A DNA stretch of 64,000 nucleotides from NCBI RefSeq assembly GCF_016906535.1, contig NC_057376.1:310001-374000 (forward strand), in the 5' to 3' direction. This document shows positions 23,501 through 34,946 of the stretch, in pieces (within the stretch, counting starts at the first letter, position 1; every line of letters starts with the position of its first letter). This DNA is from Rhizoctonia solani (taxonomy: Eukaryota > Basidiomycota > Agaricomycetes > Cantharellales > Ceratobasidiaceae). The translations under genes and the position numbers were made by a program. The notes under the pieces were generated by a model. That model was not told where the DNA came from. It made no database searches and saw only the letters and a list, made by a program, of their open reading frames with translations.

Positions 23501-25181
23501 TTAACCCGGGGTCGTCATAGCTGACTTCAGCACAGTAGTATATAGGTCGTCAATTTCATGTACTCGCGCGCTTGAATTCCGCTGGAAATTATCGTATCCG
23601 ATATATCGCACAGCTGTCGCCGCATAAATGAATAGGCTTCCTGCTCGCTCGGCCAGCTTCGTGATTTGATCATCGCTAGGACAGATCTGAGCCAATGCAG
23701 ATCGTAGATACGTCTCGATATCTGCTCGCACAGCCTGTTTGTCTAGTTCATGCAACACCACTCGCGATATATGTCGGCCATTTCGCTTTGTCATGTTGTC
23801 TCGTACTTCTGGCTCCGGTCGACTGCACACAACGAACTTGATTGGCAGGTTCTCAGAATCCTTGAGGATAATGTCAAGCACACGGCGCGTAGCATCCTTG
23901 TTCTCGCATTCATCTAGCGCGTCGAGCACCACTACGAGGTTTCCAGGTAGTGTATGTTTGGATATTTAGTAGGGCTGGGCCACGAGCACATCGAATTGGA
24001 TGCTCGGCAAGCGGGTGTAGACGTCTGGGTCCTTCTCCAATACACCAGAGAGCACACACCGAAAGGGGTGGGACGAGCGTGCCAGTTGATAAGCGATCGA
24101 TGGGATAACCCGATTGATGTCTCGACATTCCGGCAACACCCGTGAACAGAAGAAACTGGCTGCAAGCCAACGCTGAGAGGCAAGTTCTTTGCAGAGACTG
24201 TACGCAATAGTCGTTTTACCAGTTCCCGCCATACCGCTCATCCAATATATGGATCCCGGCTTGGAAGATGACCCAGGTGAGAATTTGATTGAGCACGTCG
24301 ACCCGAGTACCCTCAGCACAGGGCCCCCGTTTGAGTTCGATTGCTTGCGCCGAGTTATAGTGAGCGGACATTGCAGGCTGTATGCGATTTAGTCGGTTAT
24401 CCTAATAGATTTAATTAGTCATTGTACTGGGATCTCTCGCCACCCTACCGTAGCAGATGCATCCACAAGCTTCCATAATGACATGTTTACATTTAACTGT
24501 CACACTTATTAGATACCCCAATCATCATCTTCGGTTGTTGTTACACTCACCGAGACCCGTTGCAACAGATCACGGATACGATTGTAGGATCTCAGCACAT
24601 CATCTAGATCCTTCGAGGCCTCCCTAAATCGGTCTAATTGATCCCTGCCCAATTTTATTCGCACATCCTGAAGCTCTTGACCAATATCCCTATTCCGAGT
24701 CTACATCAGTATCCGCTACGCGTTATGCTCCTTTTATAACATACCTACACAACTTCTCTACAGTTGCACTGACAGCTGGGCATCCATCCTCGCCACAGTG
24801 CTGACTGAGCATCTCGAATGTCTTCTCCAGTTCACCCTCTAGCACCTCGAACTCCTTGTTGCCTTTTAGGAAGCCCTGCATTCGAACGAGTGTGTTAGAC
24901 CATAATCGAGGATGCTTCATTTACTATCGTACCTCGACGATATTGAATCCGTCTGCAAGTTCAGTAACAATCGCTTTAAGAGGTGAGACTGAATGGGTTC
25001 CTCGTTCTAGTAGCTTTCGAAATGCGGTAAAATGAACCCAGCCCTTCGATCGGTCACGGGAGAGATGCTCTGCATTCGGTACCATACAATTTGTTTCCTG
25101 AGTGTCAGCCACATCGCGCCAAACTTGTCTTTCATTTGTGAGTCCGAACTGTTGAGTGTTGACATTGCCGTCAATGTTCAA
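20574..25181 (-). pseudogene. NACHT-WD40 NLR protein, disrupted
   Basis: An NLR-type (STAND) protein of the HET-E-like class. N-terminal helical region from ~25181 (MNIDGNVNTQ.., FLKGNKEFEVLEGELEKTF, DIGQELQDVRIKLGRDQL). The NACHT domain has Walker A GMAGTGKTT (~24230), PSIAYQLARSSHPFR, Walker B VVLDALDECEN (~23900) and VVCSRPEPEVR. A winged-helix-like part follows (REPLTVTALSKLLGMDDIHRVHAAL near 23400). C-terminal degenerate WD40 blades include VSFSPNGSWLASG, IDISPDSTRIASG, SIAVSPDGTRIAYV, VWDVQNESS and AVFTPDGTRIIAN down to ~20600. Lesions: a frame shift before the Walker A segment (~24272), an in-frame TAA at 23966-23968 inside NACHT between Walker A and B, further shifts near 23510-23450, and repeated frame changes through the WD40 part. 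Some shifts may be consensus errors, but the internal stop plus ragged blades suggest real decay. Confidence 0.8.
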
Positions 25182-27240
25182 GGATGCTCTGGATCTATGA
25201 GCGAGGTCGTCAGGGTATTGGCTTGAATGAAGTGGTAAGGGCCGAACCTTGAGTCGATTTTGAACGCCGCACCTCTGAATATTGGTAGCCTCTATAGCTC
25301 AGCAAATTGACGATGTGGACACTCGTTTGAACTTATCGGGAATTAGCGCTCATGATAAACATAGCCATAGGCGCTGGCGTTTGGTGCGGAAACAATCACT
25401 CTGTAACATTTAGTAAGCTGTGGCCCACTGGCACTTTCAAGTTTCCGCTTTGGTCTCACTAAGGTGTGCTTGATCACAACAAAAAATCTCATTCAGCTCA
25501 AAGGGAAAGCTAATAGCATTTTAACATTGCGTACATTTTACAACAATTACAATATCCCACTTCCGCCTGCAATAGGTGCATATATGCACATGCGCTCCGA
25601 AACAAACTAGTTCTGGATTATCGCACTTTTCATATTGTAGCTAATCTAATCTTAGTTAATTGATTTAATTTTCACAATGTACCAGATTCCAGGACTCCCA
25701 GCGCCTCGCCAATGAGTGGCCAGGAACAACTCGGTGCAGGCCGTACTCGAATGTTCGAAATTGGTTCACAAGTATTCTCAGGCTGATGGAATCCCAGCAC
25801 GGCACCAAACGATTGCCGAGTAACCGGTTTCGCCAAATGAGTATATTATACCAGTATACCTAGATCTGTGGTTCGATACCAGCTGAAGCTCTAGGTTATT
25901 GATATGGTCAGCAAAGGTTATCAAGTCCAAAGCTGGCATCCTAGCAAGCAAATGTCGATGCTCAACACAATATAAAACTGAAACAATTTCCTAACCTTTG
26001 GGGTTTAGGTAATTGTTCCCCTGATACTAATAATTATTAGTTTGCATAGAACCTTGCTAGTGTAACTCGCTTTAATTATACAGAACACAATGTGTGGGTT
26101 CGTTCGCATGCAATCGAATTTACCCGACAATAGTTCAGCCCTTCGGACGACAGTACCAGCGATAAGTCAACAATTGGAGTGGCTTTACCGATATTAGCGT
26201 GGTGAATAGGCCGTGAAAGTACGTTCAAGAGCTATTTGAAGCGATGCAATTGTTACAAACGCTTATCTAAATGCACAGTTGTTGATTTTTCCTCATGCAA
26301 CTACGCGGGCTGGAGTGGCGAGGGTCTTTCAGTGCCGGTTAGAGCCCGTGGTAGTACATTGGTGAAGCCATATGGTCAATTTACCAATTTTATCATAGAT
26401 ACATTGCACACTCATGCGGCACCGCGCTACCGCAGGTATTTCAGGCAATCTTCCCACCAACTCAATCTCCTTTAGATTCGAAGGAGCTTAGAAGTTACGT
26501 ATTTTGAGTGGGGTACGGGTGGAGCAAAGCGATAGGATACTCACTGCAGACCCATTGCAATGCGTGGGTAGTCAAGTAATGTATTTTGTCAGCTAGTTAT
26601 GTCTTTGTTTACAATTTATGACGCCCAAGAAGTTTGTTCCAGGTACACGACGCTGCACATTCCATATCTCAGCTCATCATACGTGGCCTGACGATCTGAG
26701 GGTATGCAACTTGGAGAATAAGCATATCATGCATCATATATCACCAGTACCGAGGGTAAAATTGATACCGCCTGCAAGAGCAGCTAAAAGAAGCGGAAGG
26801 AAACGATGTAGTGAATTCGTTGCCACAGGCTTCCGGAAAGTGTGTAACAAGGCTATAACAATGGTTACTTCGAGTTCCTAGATATATGGAAATCTCTTTG
26901 GTTTCGAGTCTTTCGACGAAGAAGAAATATGTATTACTACTGTAATTGACAAAGTTGTGGATGGAATTTGTTATACTGCTAGTGTTGTATTTCGTGATGT
27001 ACCTCACGTGAGGGCCACCATTCCATGGCCGTACGGTTGATACTTGACCAGACCACACTTGATCCCAGTTTTATTCTGTATATCAGCCATTGTTCTATTC
27101 AATTATCCGCAAATCTAAAACACTAATATACTATCACTTAAGTTAAAAGTGTCTTGTTTCGAGGCCCGGAAGCCACGAGCTGGTTATATTATTATCGTGT
27201 AACGCCCTTGCAGCTTACATCTGAATCTCTTGTACAATCG
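25182..27240. other. Gene-free spacer between NLR pseudogene and MED12
   Basis: A 2-kb interval between divergent genes. Open frames at 26236-26475 and 26618-26881 (plus) and 26741-27058 (minus) show no recognisable family. I see no tRNA: a T-loop-like GTTCGATACC near 25872 has no matching cloverleaf. Confidence 0.5.
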
Positions 27241-30200
27241 ATGTCTCGTCCGAACCGCTCGAGAAACCCTAACGCAAGGCCTTCTCAGAATCCAACCCAA
27301 CCTCAACCTCCCGCCGCAAAAGTCACAGACATTAAACCTCCTGCTTGGCGTACGAGATGGAGCAATGCAGCAGACCTCGGTGAGTGATATACATTATACG
27401 TTGTGGGGCACTAGCATGATCGCTAATCTTGGCCGCAAACCTCCGTCCGTGTCTGTGACTTTGTTGCGCTGGCACTTAGGGTATCCTGGCTTTGACCCTC
27501 CACGACCCGGACAACCGGAAGATACTCTCACTGAGCACTATGTTAAGAATGGTTATACTTTCGTAAATACTGCTCTTGTGAGTTTATACTACAGGACTTA
27601 CGGTGTAATTATTCACGTAACATAATTTGAGTGTAGGGGAATGTAGCGAACGATAGTTTCTCCGCACATGGTCTCATATATGGTTCTTTAAAGCCCTCCC
27701 GCAATCGGTCTGCTCTCGCCTTACTGGGCGACTTGATGAGCGCCGTTTTGAAGTACGAACCGAGTCTTCGGCGGGCATCCCGTGCGTTTTTCAACTTCGA
27801 ACAGCCTGCATGAGCTGACATTGGAATAATTAGGGCCAATAATTATAAACTAGCGCCTCGAATGACCCTCAACGATACTCGCCGAACAGCATGGCTTGCA
27901 GACCTATCTAATCCTACTATTCCACTTTCAAAGCTCGCTAAAACTGTGTTGCATGTAGCCAAAGGGCCAGATCTGCTGGACATGCTTCACGCCAATAATG
28001 TGGCAATATCCAGGGCAGTCTGGTATGTCAGGATCCTGGGTGCGAACGAAACAGTATGTGGTTCATTTGGAATACGCGTCCCACTTCGGTAATTAATGCG
28101 TGATAGTTATCGATCAAATCACGGCCAAACTACAATCCTGCGCAACTAGCTATTGAGTGGGCAGGAACCGTGACAACACATCTCAAAAAGCAACTCCAGG
28201 AGATTGTACTTCCTAGTGCGCCACGACCCGGACTCCCAATCAAGTCAACATTCAAGAGTACCTTGACTCAGGCGGATACTAAGGCGAAGTGGGTGTCACG
28301 ATTCGCATATTGGTTTGTTCTTTCTTTCCTTCTATCTTGTTGCAGGGCTTTAATCCATTGATTTCAGTGTAGAACTAATGCGGGCGTTTTACGTCGAACA
28401 TATGGTTGACCATGGGGCTGTGTTAAGTTGGTTGAGTGCTCAGGTTCTACCGGCCAATATCGCACAATTCTACTTTGTACTACGGCTGGTGGAAGAGTAT
28501 CTTGACGACATTGCCCAGCATCGGCTATTTGCTCAGCCTGTAATCGAAGGATGTTTGGCCAAGTTAGTCGAGGTAGGCTGGCCTATTTACTTCGTTCCAG
28601 CCTTCTGACTTGGGGTTAGGTCGAGAGCTCTGTGGTTCCCGATGTGCTTACTAGCCTTGCAAGCGCATCTACGCATGTGCTTCATAGGCTATTCTTATTG
28701 AATCCTGACTACTTTGTCTGCGGTCGTATTTGGGCCCAGCCATCATATCGTCGGTTGCTCCAAACGAGCTTCCAGGACCGCATGAAGTTGGTTCTCGGAG
28801 AACATAAATCAGATGCGGAAGTATTGGATACCATTGGAACATTTGCTGGGGTGGCAGCTCGAAACGACGGGCTATTATTCCGGGTGCTTCCTGACGGGCG
28901 GTTGTCGACATGCGGGCCACAATAGCTGATGTCCAGGTAAACCCTCTGGAGCTTCTCAGTTTCTTGCAGCGTCTAATATAGAACAGCTTTTGAATAGTAT
29001 TGGGCCTGGTACCGATCTTTCTTGTGCCTCTTACTTCCAACCCGATGGCTCTGACGACCAAAAACTGTCTGTGCTGCTTACGTGGGCCGTCACACCATCA
29101 CAGTATGGATCCCATCGCCGTTCTTGGCCTGTTCCCTTCTTGCAAGGAGATCAGAGGGGACGAGATGGCAAGAAGGAATATGGAGATGGCTTGATGAGAG
29201 ACGAGGTTCGCGCTGTTGGTATTTGGGAAAACGACAAGGAGGAAGGTGTCTCCACAAGTGCCGGAATTGACGATGCGTCAAAAATTATGTGGCACAGTCG
29301 GGACGCTGTTGCTCTGCTCGTCGGCGAGTTGATCGAGAAGGGACTTTTCTCGTATGGGTGGTACATGCAAAACTGATTGCTAGGGAATCACTGATCCGAA
29401 TCTGGCGAGGGTGAGTAGCCAGTTATGCTACAAAGATGGAATACACTTATAGGGCATGTCTTGTCACAGGTGGCGAGTTCGCACCATAGAACTTTATTGC
29501 ATGTCCTTCCACTTAGCTCGGAAATACGACTATGTCTGTGATGAGGTCCAATACACTCTATAGGCAAGGAAGCAACCTGGAAAACCAGATGGTCAGGGCG
29601 GTTTTGCAAGGAGTTGCAGCCATTATTATTAGAATTAGTGGGAGTGAGTGGACAAATGCGCAGATAATTCTATTATTAATTAGTGGATCCAGCGAATGAG
29701 CCTTGGACCTCTACTACGTTGACCTCTCTTGAGCGTTATCTGTCTGCCGGGCGGTATATATTGATGCTGGCCATCAATGACTGGCTTTTGGCGACGGTGC
29801 ATCAATCCCTTGATCAGTGGGTGGGTCATTCACGTACCAGAACGAAACTAACAGAGCACTATCAGAGGTCTGCAAATGAGCAGCGATACCTTTTCCCGAA
29901 TTGTACAAATACTTTCGGCGCGCAAATGTTTCTCTAGTATAGCCGAAGTATGGCTTGTCTGCCTCAACCCGTGAAGGCTTGCTGACCTATTTCAAGTTGA
30001 TTTTTGCAGTCCTTCAATCTCCGTGCGATGACATTTTAGATGTTGTTATCGCGGTTATAGAACGTTATACTAACATTTGGGTAGCCATGGACTCATGAAT
30101 GAGATTGGCGAAGAGCTCTTCAAGAAACATCAGGCTTTGCATTTGGAGCACAAGCACTGTCGCTCGTTATTCACCCTTCTGGGATCGCTTTCGTCAGCTG

Positions 30201-33065
30201 GATCTCTTCCGGAAAGCGCCCATCACCAAATAGAGAGTGAAGTCAATTTCATTACCCAGGTGCGTCTCCCGGACCCCTATATATATTTACTAAGGCATTT
30301 ACAGTCATTACACCCCCAAACCGACGGCACAGTCGATCCCTCTCTCTCTTCGCCCCAAATCAAATCGCTAGTGAACGATATTCCACTCGAGCAGGTGGTC
30401 ATCATCGCTGATGATATTTGGTACAAACACCATGCACTAGAATCCTGGGCTACGGGGATATGGGATCACGTATTTGCCTCGCTCTGTACTGTCCCTCAGA
30501 CTACTCCTGATTCCCAGAAATCCGAAATCGCATCGCGCTACGTTACATTCCTCGTTAAACTTAGCAGTCACAGTATCTCTGGATTAGACGCTATATGCGG
30601 GAGTGGCTCAGCACTGGTACAAATGATTTACTTGCAGCTGAGCACATGTATGACCTTCTTGAGCTTGTTCTCCTCCGATTGTCCTAGCCGGTTCTGTCTC
30701 CCGTCTACGATTCTCGAAGGATTAGTATCCCACTTGGAGTCTCGCGTCAGGTTTGTCGGAGCCTAGGCCTGCTGTGTCTCGACTCGCCGGACTTGCGAAC
30801 GATCTTGCTGAGAGGTTACTCGTGGTAGACGATGTGCCACCTGCTCCTTCCTTACTTCCTCCGTCCACCCTCTCCGAAGTGCTGGAGCTTAGCGCACGCC
30901 GGCTTCCAGCCTCAAATAATGCGACTTTCCTGGATTTTATCAACAAATTTCCATGTCTGGTTGCAATGGAAATTCAACCACATATCGAACCAGAGGTTCA
31001 AGCATCCAGTCGAGCGCTACGTATTATGCTCGTCAACCAACCTCAATAGCGACTTTATCATCGCGATATATGGATGTTGTACGAGATTCGTTCCTAAACC
31101 AACTGGACTGGTGCTCAACGAACGGTTAGAGTTGCTGTTGGTTAGCGTTTTGAAGGGAATCGTCAACGGAGGTTGGACAGGCAGTTTATTACTACTTGAA
31201 GCCAATATGGGCTGCTTACCATTTCTTTCTAGGCTTACCTGGTCATAAATCTTCGCCTGTTATTGATAGGGTGAAACAAAGGCCCATATTGACGAAATCG
31301 ATCCTGGGGTGTAACCAAAGCATCGCTGGACCTCCACCTCACTCTCAAATTGCTTGAATCTAGCCTCGAGCAAGACTCGTCTCGTGCGGAAGCTAAAGAA
31401 CGTTTGGCCGACTTTTCGTCTAGTTTTTTGGGAGAGGTATGTCTTCACAAGAGTAGCGATCTGGTTGCTGGTGTTTTGAAGGGCATTAGCGGGCCTGTTG
31501 CAGCCAAGGTTGGATTTCTGCTCCAGTGACCATATGCATTACTGACTGTTTAGTAGTTTGTCAATGACGGACTTGAGCGCCTGACCAAAGGGCTCCGGGG
31601 CTTAAAACTCAATCACCAGACTCGGTTTCAACATTCGTAAATGATTCTGGCGAGACCTTGAGACTGTTATGTCGAGTTATTCTCCCACTTCGAGACGATC
31701 CTTCAAAGCTGCCTTCTCTCGAAACAAATATCAAAGACGACTTTTTGTCTGCATTGCAAACCGCGCTCGAGGCAGTTTTGCTAACGTGGAAACAACCCGA
31801 CCACTCGGTTGAGCCCCGTAGACCAGAGGTCGCTACGCTGATAGCTCGACTTAACCAATTTGCTCTTGGGTTTCCCGATTCTGGACAAAAGGAACAAACG
31901 AAAAGGGTGCGGTTTCAACATTCGTAAATGATTCTGGCGAGACCTTGAGACTGTTATGTCGAGTTATTCTCCCACTTCGAGACGATCCTTCAAAGCTGCC
32001 TTCTCTCGAAACAAATATCAAAGACGACTTTTTGTCTGCATTGCAAACCGCGCTCGAGGCAGTTTTGCTAACGTGGAAACAACCCGACCACTCGGTTGAG
32101 CCCCGTAGACCAGAGGTCGCTACGCTGATAGCTCGACTTAACCAATTTGCTCTTGGATTTCCCGAGTTCTGGACTAAAGGAACAAACGAAAAGGGTGAAG
32201 CATTGATTGTAGTTTACTTGCAAATGATGAAGGTCAGTATTGGTGGTTGTATATATTTACCCGTCTTATAGTTGGTTAGGCTATCGGCAATCCTTCTTTG
32301 GGATCGGCTTATTCCCAATCTTGTTGGACACTATTGCCTTTTTGTTGGATGGTAAGGTACTTCTGTATGCCAGCGAGCCATGTCTAAATACAAGATTGGT
32401 GTAGAAATACCAAAGGTGTCAAGATACCCAAGCACAGATGCTCTTCGTCAGGCCATCGACCCCTCACGGCAACTAATCCTACCCAACCTTCCAAAAGAGT
32501 ACCTCGACCGTGTCCTTCCACTCCTTAAATTCACCTCTACGGACCCATGCACGGGTCTCGCACTCCGTTTCACGCAACAGCCCTCGCGCGCACTACTTAT
32601 CACCCATTTCCCCAACCGACCATGGGACTGGGGCGAAAGCCTAGAAGAAGGGGGTGGGTCCGACGACAAGATACGTAACTCGGCGAGCATCCCGCTCGAG
32701 TTGTTCAACGCGGAGATGACACACGATCGGATTACGCAACCCGACCACGACGGGCCAAACAGACTTTGGAACAGCACCGAGATGAGTGGCATATGAAGAC
32801 TGTGATTGGGAGCGAAACGGTGTTTCAGCGAGAATGGGTCGACTCGAGGGTTCTTGATGTTTCGAAGCGGGAGGAAGGAGAGTCGAGCGATGAGGAGATG
32901 GTGGATCGTGCTGAAGAGGAAGATGATGAGGTGCCTTCTGGGGGGCAGCAGGGGTCCGGAGTGTATGGGAAGAAGCGAAAGGCTTCGATGTCTTCTATAG
33001 ATGAAGGGATGATAAGTGATGATGATGTGCAGATTATCGAAGGGCCGGACCAGGGTGGTCGTTAG
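27241..33065 (+). CDS. MED12: Mediator complex subunit 12 (Srb8/Med12), internally duplicated
   Basis: Med12 belongs to the CDK8 kinase module of Mediator and regulates RNA polymerase II. The N-terminus (MSRPNRSRNPN) leads into the Med12 signature: PPAWRTRWSNAADLG spliced to YPGFDPPRPGQPEDTLTE.YVKNGY. Next come NDTRRTAWLADLSNPTIPLSKLAKT, RAVWYVRILGANE, a helical segment with KAKWVSRFAYW and ELMRAFYVEHMVDHGAVLSW, and QVLPANIAQFYFVLRLVEEYL, all in the order found in fungal Med12. The middle (28.6-31.6 kb) is helical and poorly conserved. The C-terminal part reads KYKIGVEIPKVSRYPS.., then an acidic tail to 33065. Lesions: a frame change near 30750, a 287-bp tandem duplication at 31623-32197, and one missing A at ~32738, after which the tail (QTLEQHRDEWHMKTV) reads in the next frame. 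Exon borders in the middle are not resolved. At least some breaks are probably consensus errors, since Med12 is conserved. Confidence 0.8.
31623..32197 (+). repeat. Tandem direct duplication (287 bp) inside MED12
   Basis: Copy 1 (31623-31909) and copy 2 (31910-32197) begin with the same CGGTTTCAACATTCG and end with GAAAAGGGTG. They are identical over nearly all their length. They differ only near the 3' end: GGGTTTCCCGATTCTGGACAA in copy 1 against GGATTTCCCGAGTTCTGGACTA in copy 2, so copy 1 lacks one G. Copy 2 reads on correctly into the next coding stretch; copy 1 runs into a stop at once. The unit length is not a multiple of three, so the duplication breaks the MED12 frame. Confidence 0.95.
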
Positions 33066-33322
33066 AGACGCGATCTTGTTTCAATTTTGTGGATGTATTA
33101 TGGTGCTGTTATAATGTTAATCCATTATTGGGCTTTAAACTATATTCAATTTGGAAGTATATTGTGCACTGACTGACCAACATGTTGGTTACTTTGGTAT
33201 GTAGTAGCCACGAGCCACCCATTTCATTAGCGCCAAAACAAATCCACGTGATCTCGCAAGCCTCGCGCGCTCCCCCGTCACGTCACTCGTAATCTCTACC
33301 TTGTTCCCCGTCCCGGCCAACC

Positions 33323-34624
33323 ATGGAAGCTAAACTGTATGTCAGCCTTTTAATAAAGGTTATTCGCGAGACTAAATATTTCTTCAACGGGGCAAACAAC
33401 CGATTTGCATTGCGCGTTTGATGTCATTTAAACCATTTACTCGTACCGACATTGTCCCCACTCTACTCCCAACCGACTCGACTTGACACACTACGCATAC
33501 AGCAAAGCACTCAAGTCGCTGAACTTAAAGAGATCCTCACGAAATCAAGCACGCCTATTCCTAGCAAGGCAAACAAGGCGGATCTTATAGCCAAGATTCT
33601 AGCTACTCCTGATGCTTTGAAGCTTGCCGGTGGTGGCGAAGCTGCTGCACCCGCACCTGCGCCTGCTGCCGCTGCCGCTGCCGAACCTGTGGCTCCTGCG
33701 GCCCCTGCTCCTGCAGCTGAAGCAGCTGCGAACCGGTAGACGATGATTTGGTGAGTTTTTGTGTTTTACTTGTTAGAGGCTGGGTCTGATTCTGAGAGTG
33801 GATAGTTGGCACCTCCCGAGAACGACGAGTGAGTGTGCAACTCCATGAGTTCATAACGACTCGTGTTGATAGGATTGACAGGTTCGATTGGGAAGGGACG
33901 GGCGCAAAGCCTGATACCGGAGCTAGCGCAGAAGCTAAACCTGCTGAACCTGCCTCTACCACTGAATCTACCCCCGCACCCACCAAGGAAGACGCGTCCA
34001 AGTCGACCAAGAGGAAACCAAGTCCGCAGACGGGGACGCCAAACCGGCCGAGGGAGGCGCGCCTAAGGGTGTAGATGAGGAACTAGAACGCCGGAAAGCG
34101 CGTGCGGCGCGATTCGGGATTCCGTTGGTGGAGAATCCGGTTAGTACCAAGGGTGCTGGGGGAGCAGGTGGGCGTGGAAGAAAGGGAAAGAAGGGTGCGG
34201 AGGAAAAGGAGAAACCTGCTAGTGGTGCTGCTGCTAGTGGTGCAAAGGCAGAGGAGAAAAAGGAGGTTGCGAAGAAGCCGGAGGAGAAGAAGGAAAAGAA
34301 AGAGGAAAAGCCCAAGGCGGTGAAGATTAGCGCTAAAGAGGCCGCTCCGAACGATGATGTATGTGGTACTTCCCTGTGTGCTTTTGACCGGGTGTTGACG
34401 TAGGTGTGATTAGGATGCCAAGTTGGCTGCTCGGGCTGCGAGGTTCGGGATTTCGACTGCTCCAAAGGCGGCGGCTGGGGGAAGCGCGGACCCTGCAGAG
34501 GACGAAAAGCGAAAGAAACGCGAGGCCCGGTTTGGTGCGCCTGTAAGTTGCCACTCTGTTCTCGCACTTGATACGTACTCATAGCATTCTGCAAGGCATC
34601 GAAAAAGCCAAGACGGATGCATAG
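33323..34624 (+). CDS. SAP-domain Tho1/SARNP-like mRNA-export factor (several frame breaks)
   Basis: Related to yeast Tho1 and human SARNP/CIP29, which bind RNA and act with THO/TREX in mRNA export. Exon 1 is 33323-33336 (MEAKL), then a SAP domain (ALK.VAELKEILTKSSTPIPSK and KADLIAKILATPDAL), an Ala/Pro linker, acidic DDDL.APPENDE and FDWEG. Two or three copies of the basic RFGI motif of the family follow (RRKARAARFGIPLVEN, LAARAARFGISTAPK, KKREARFGAP), separated by Lys/Glu-rich coiled segments. Three single-base losses interrupt it, each a G expected in a GG pair: ~33513-33515 within SAP, ~33729-33731 before the acidic DDDL, and ~34009-34012 before the first RFG block. The last exon probably ends at 34624 (EKAKTDA), though its join is uncertain. 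Domain order identifies the family clearly despite the breaks. Confidence 0.85.
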
Positions 34625-34946
34625 AGTTGGAGGTTTGATGATCTAGTAATGATATTGGGGTGCCGCTTTGTGTCGTTGTATATGTGTACAATCCATTTCT
34701 CGATAATTCATGACCGGACTGTGTGCTCGGAGGTGATGTTCCCGGAGCGGGAATAGGGGAGGCGCCACATGGGAAATGCTTAGTAAGCTGAGCTTCGAGA
34801 CGCGTATGGGCAGTTGGATCGCGCGACCAACAGGCTTTTTAGTTTTCGTTGGATTATCAACTGTCGGCGTGACCGAGTGACTAATGTGAGTTGGAGGAGC
34901 GTTGACTAAAGAGCGAATGACTGATTTAACGACGACCAGTGCCAGT
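34625..34946. other. Intergenic: SARNP-like 3' flank and CLIP promoter
   Basis: About 320 bp between two plus-strand genes. No gene or distinct motif seen; the CLIP 5' untranslated region, perhaps with an intron ending at the AG at 34938-34939, probably lies in the last 60 bp. Confidence 0.4.

Noticed and set aside
25865..25885. T-loop-like GTTCGATACC, possible tRNA
   Set aside because: No matching acceptor stem, anticodon arm or A-box at the right distance.
26618..27058. Open frames on both strands between the NLR pseudogene and MED12
   Set aside because: Short, overlapping each other, without recognisable motifs or splice-consistent extensions.
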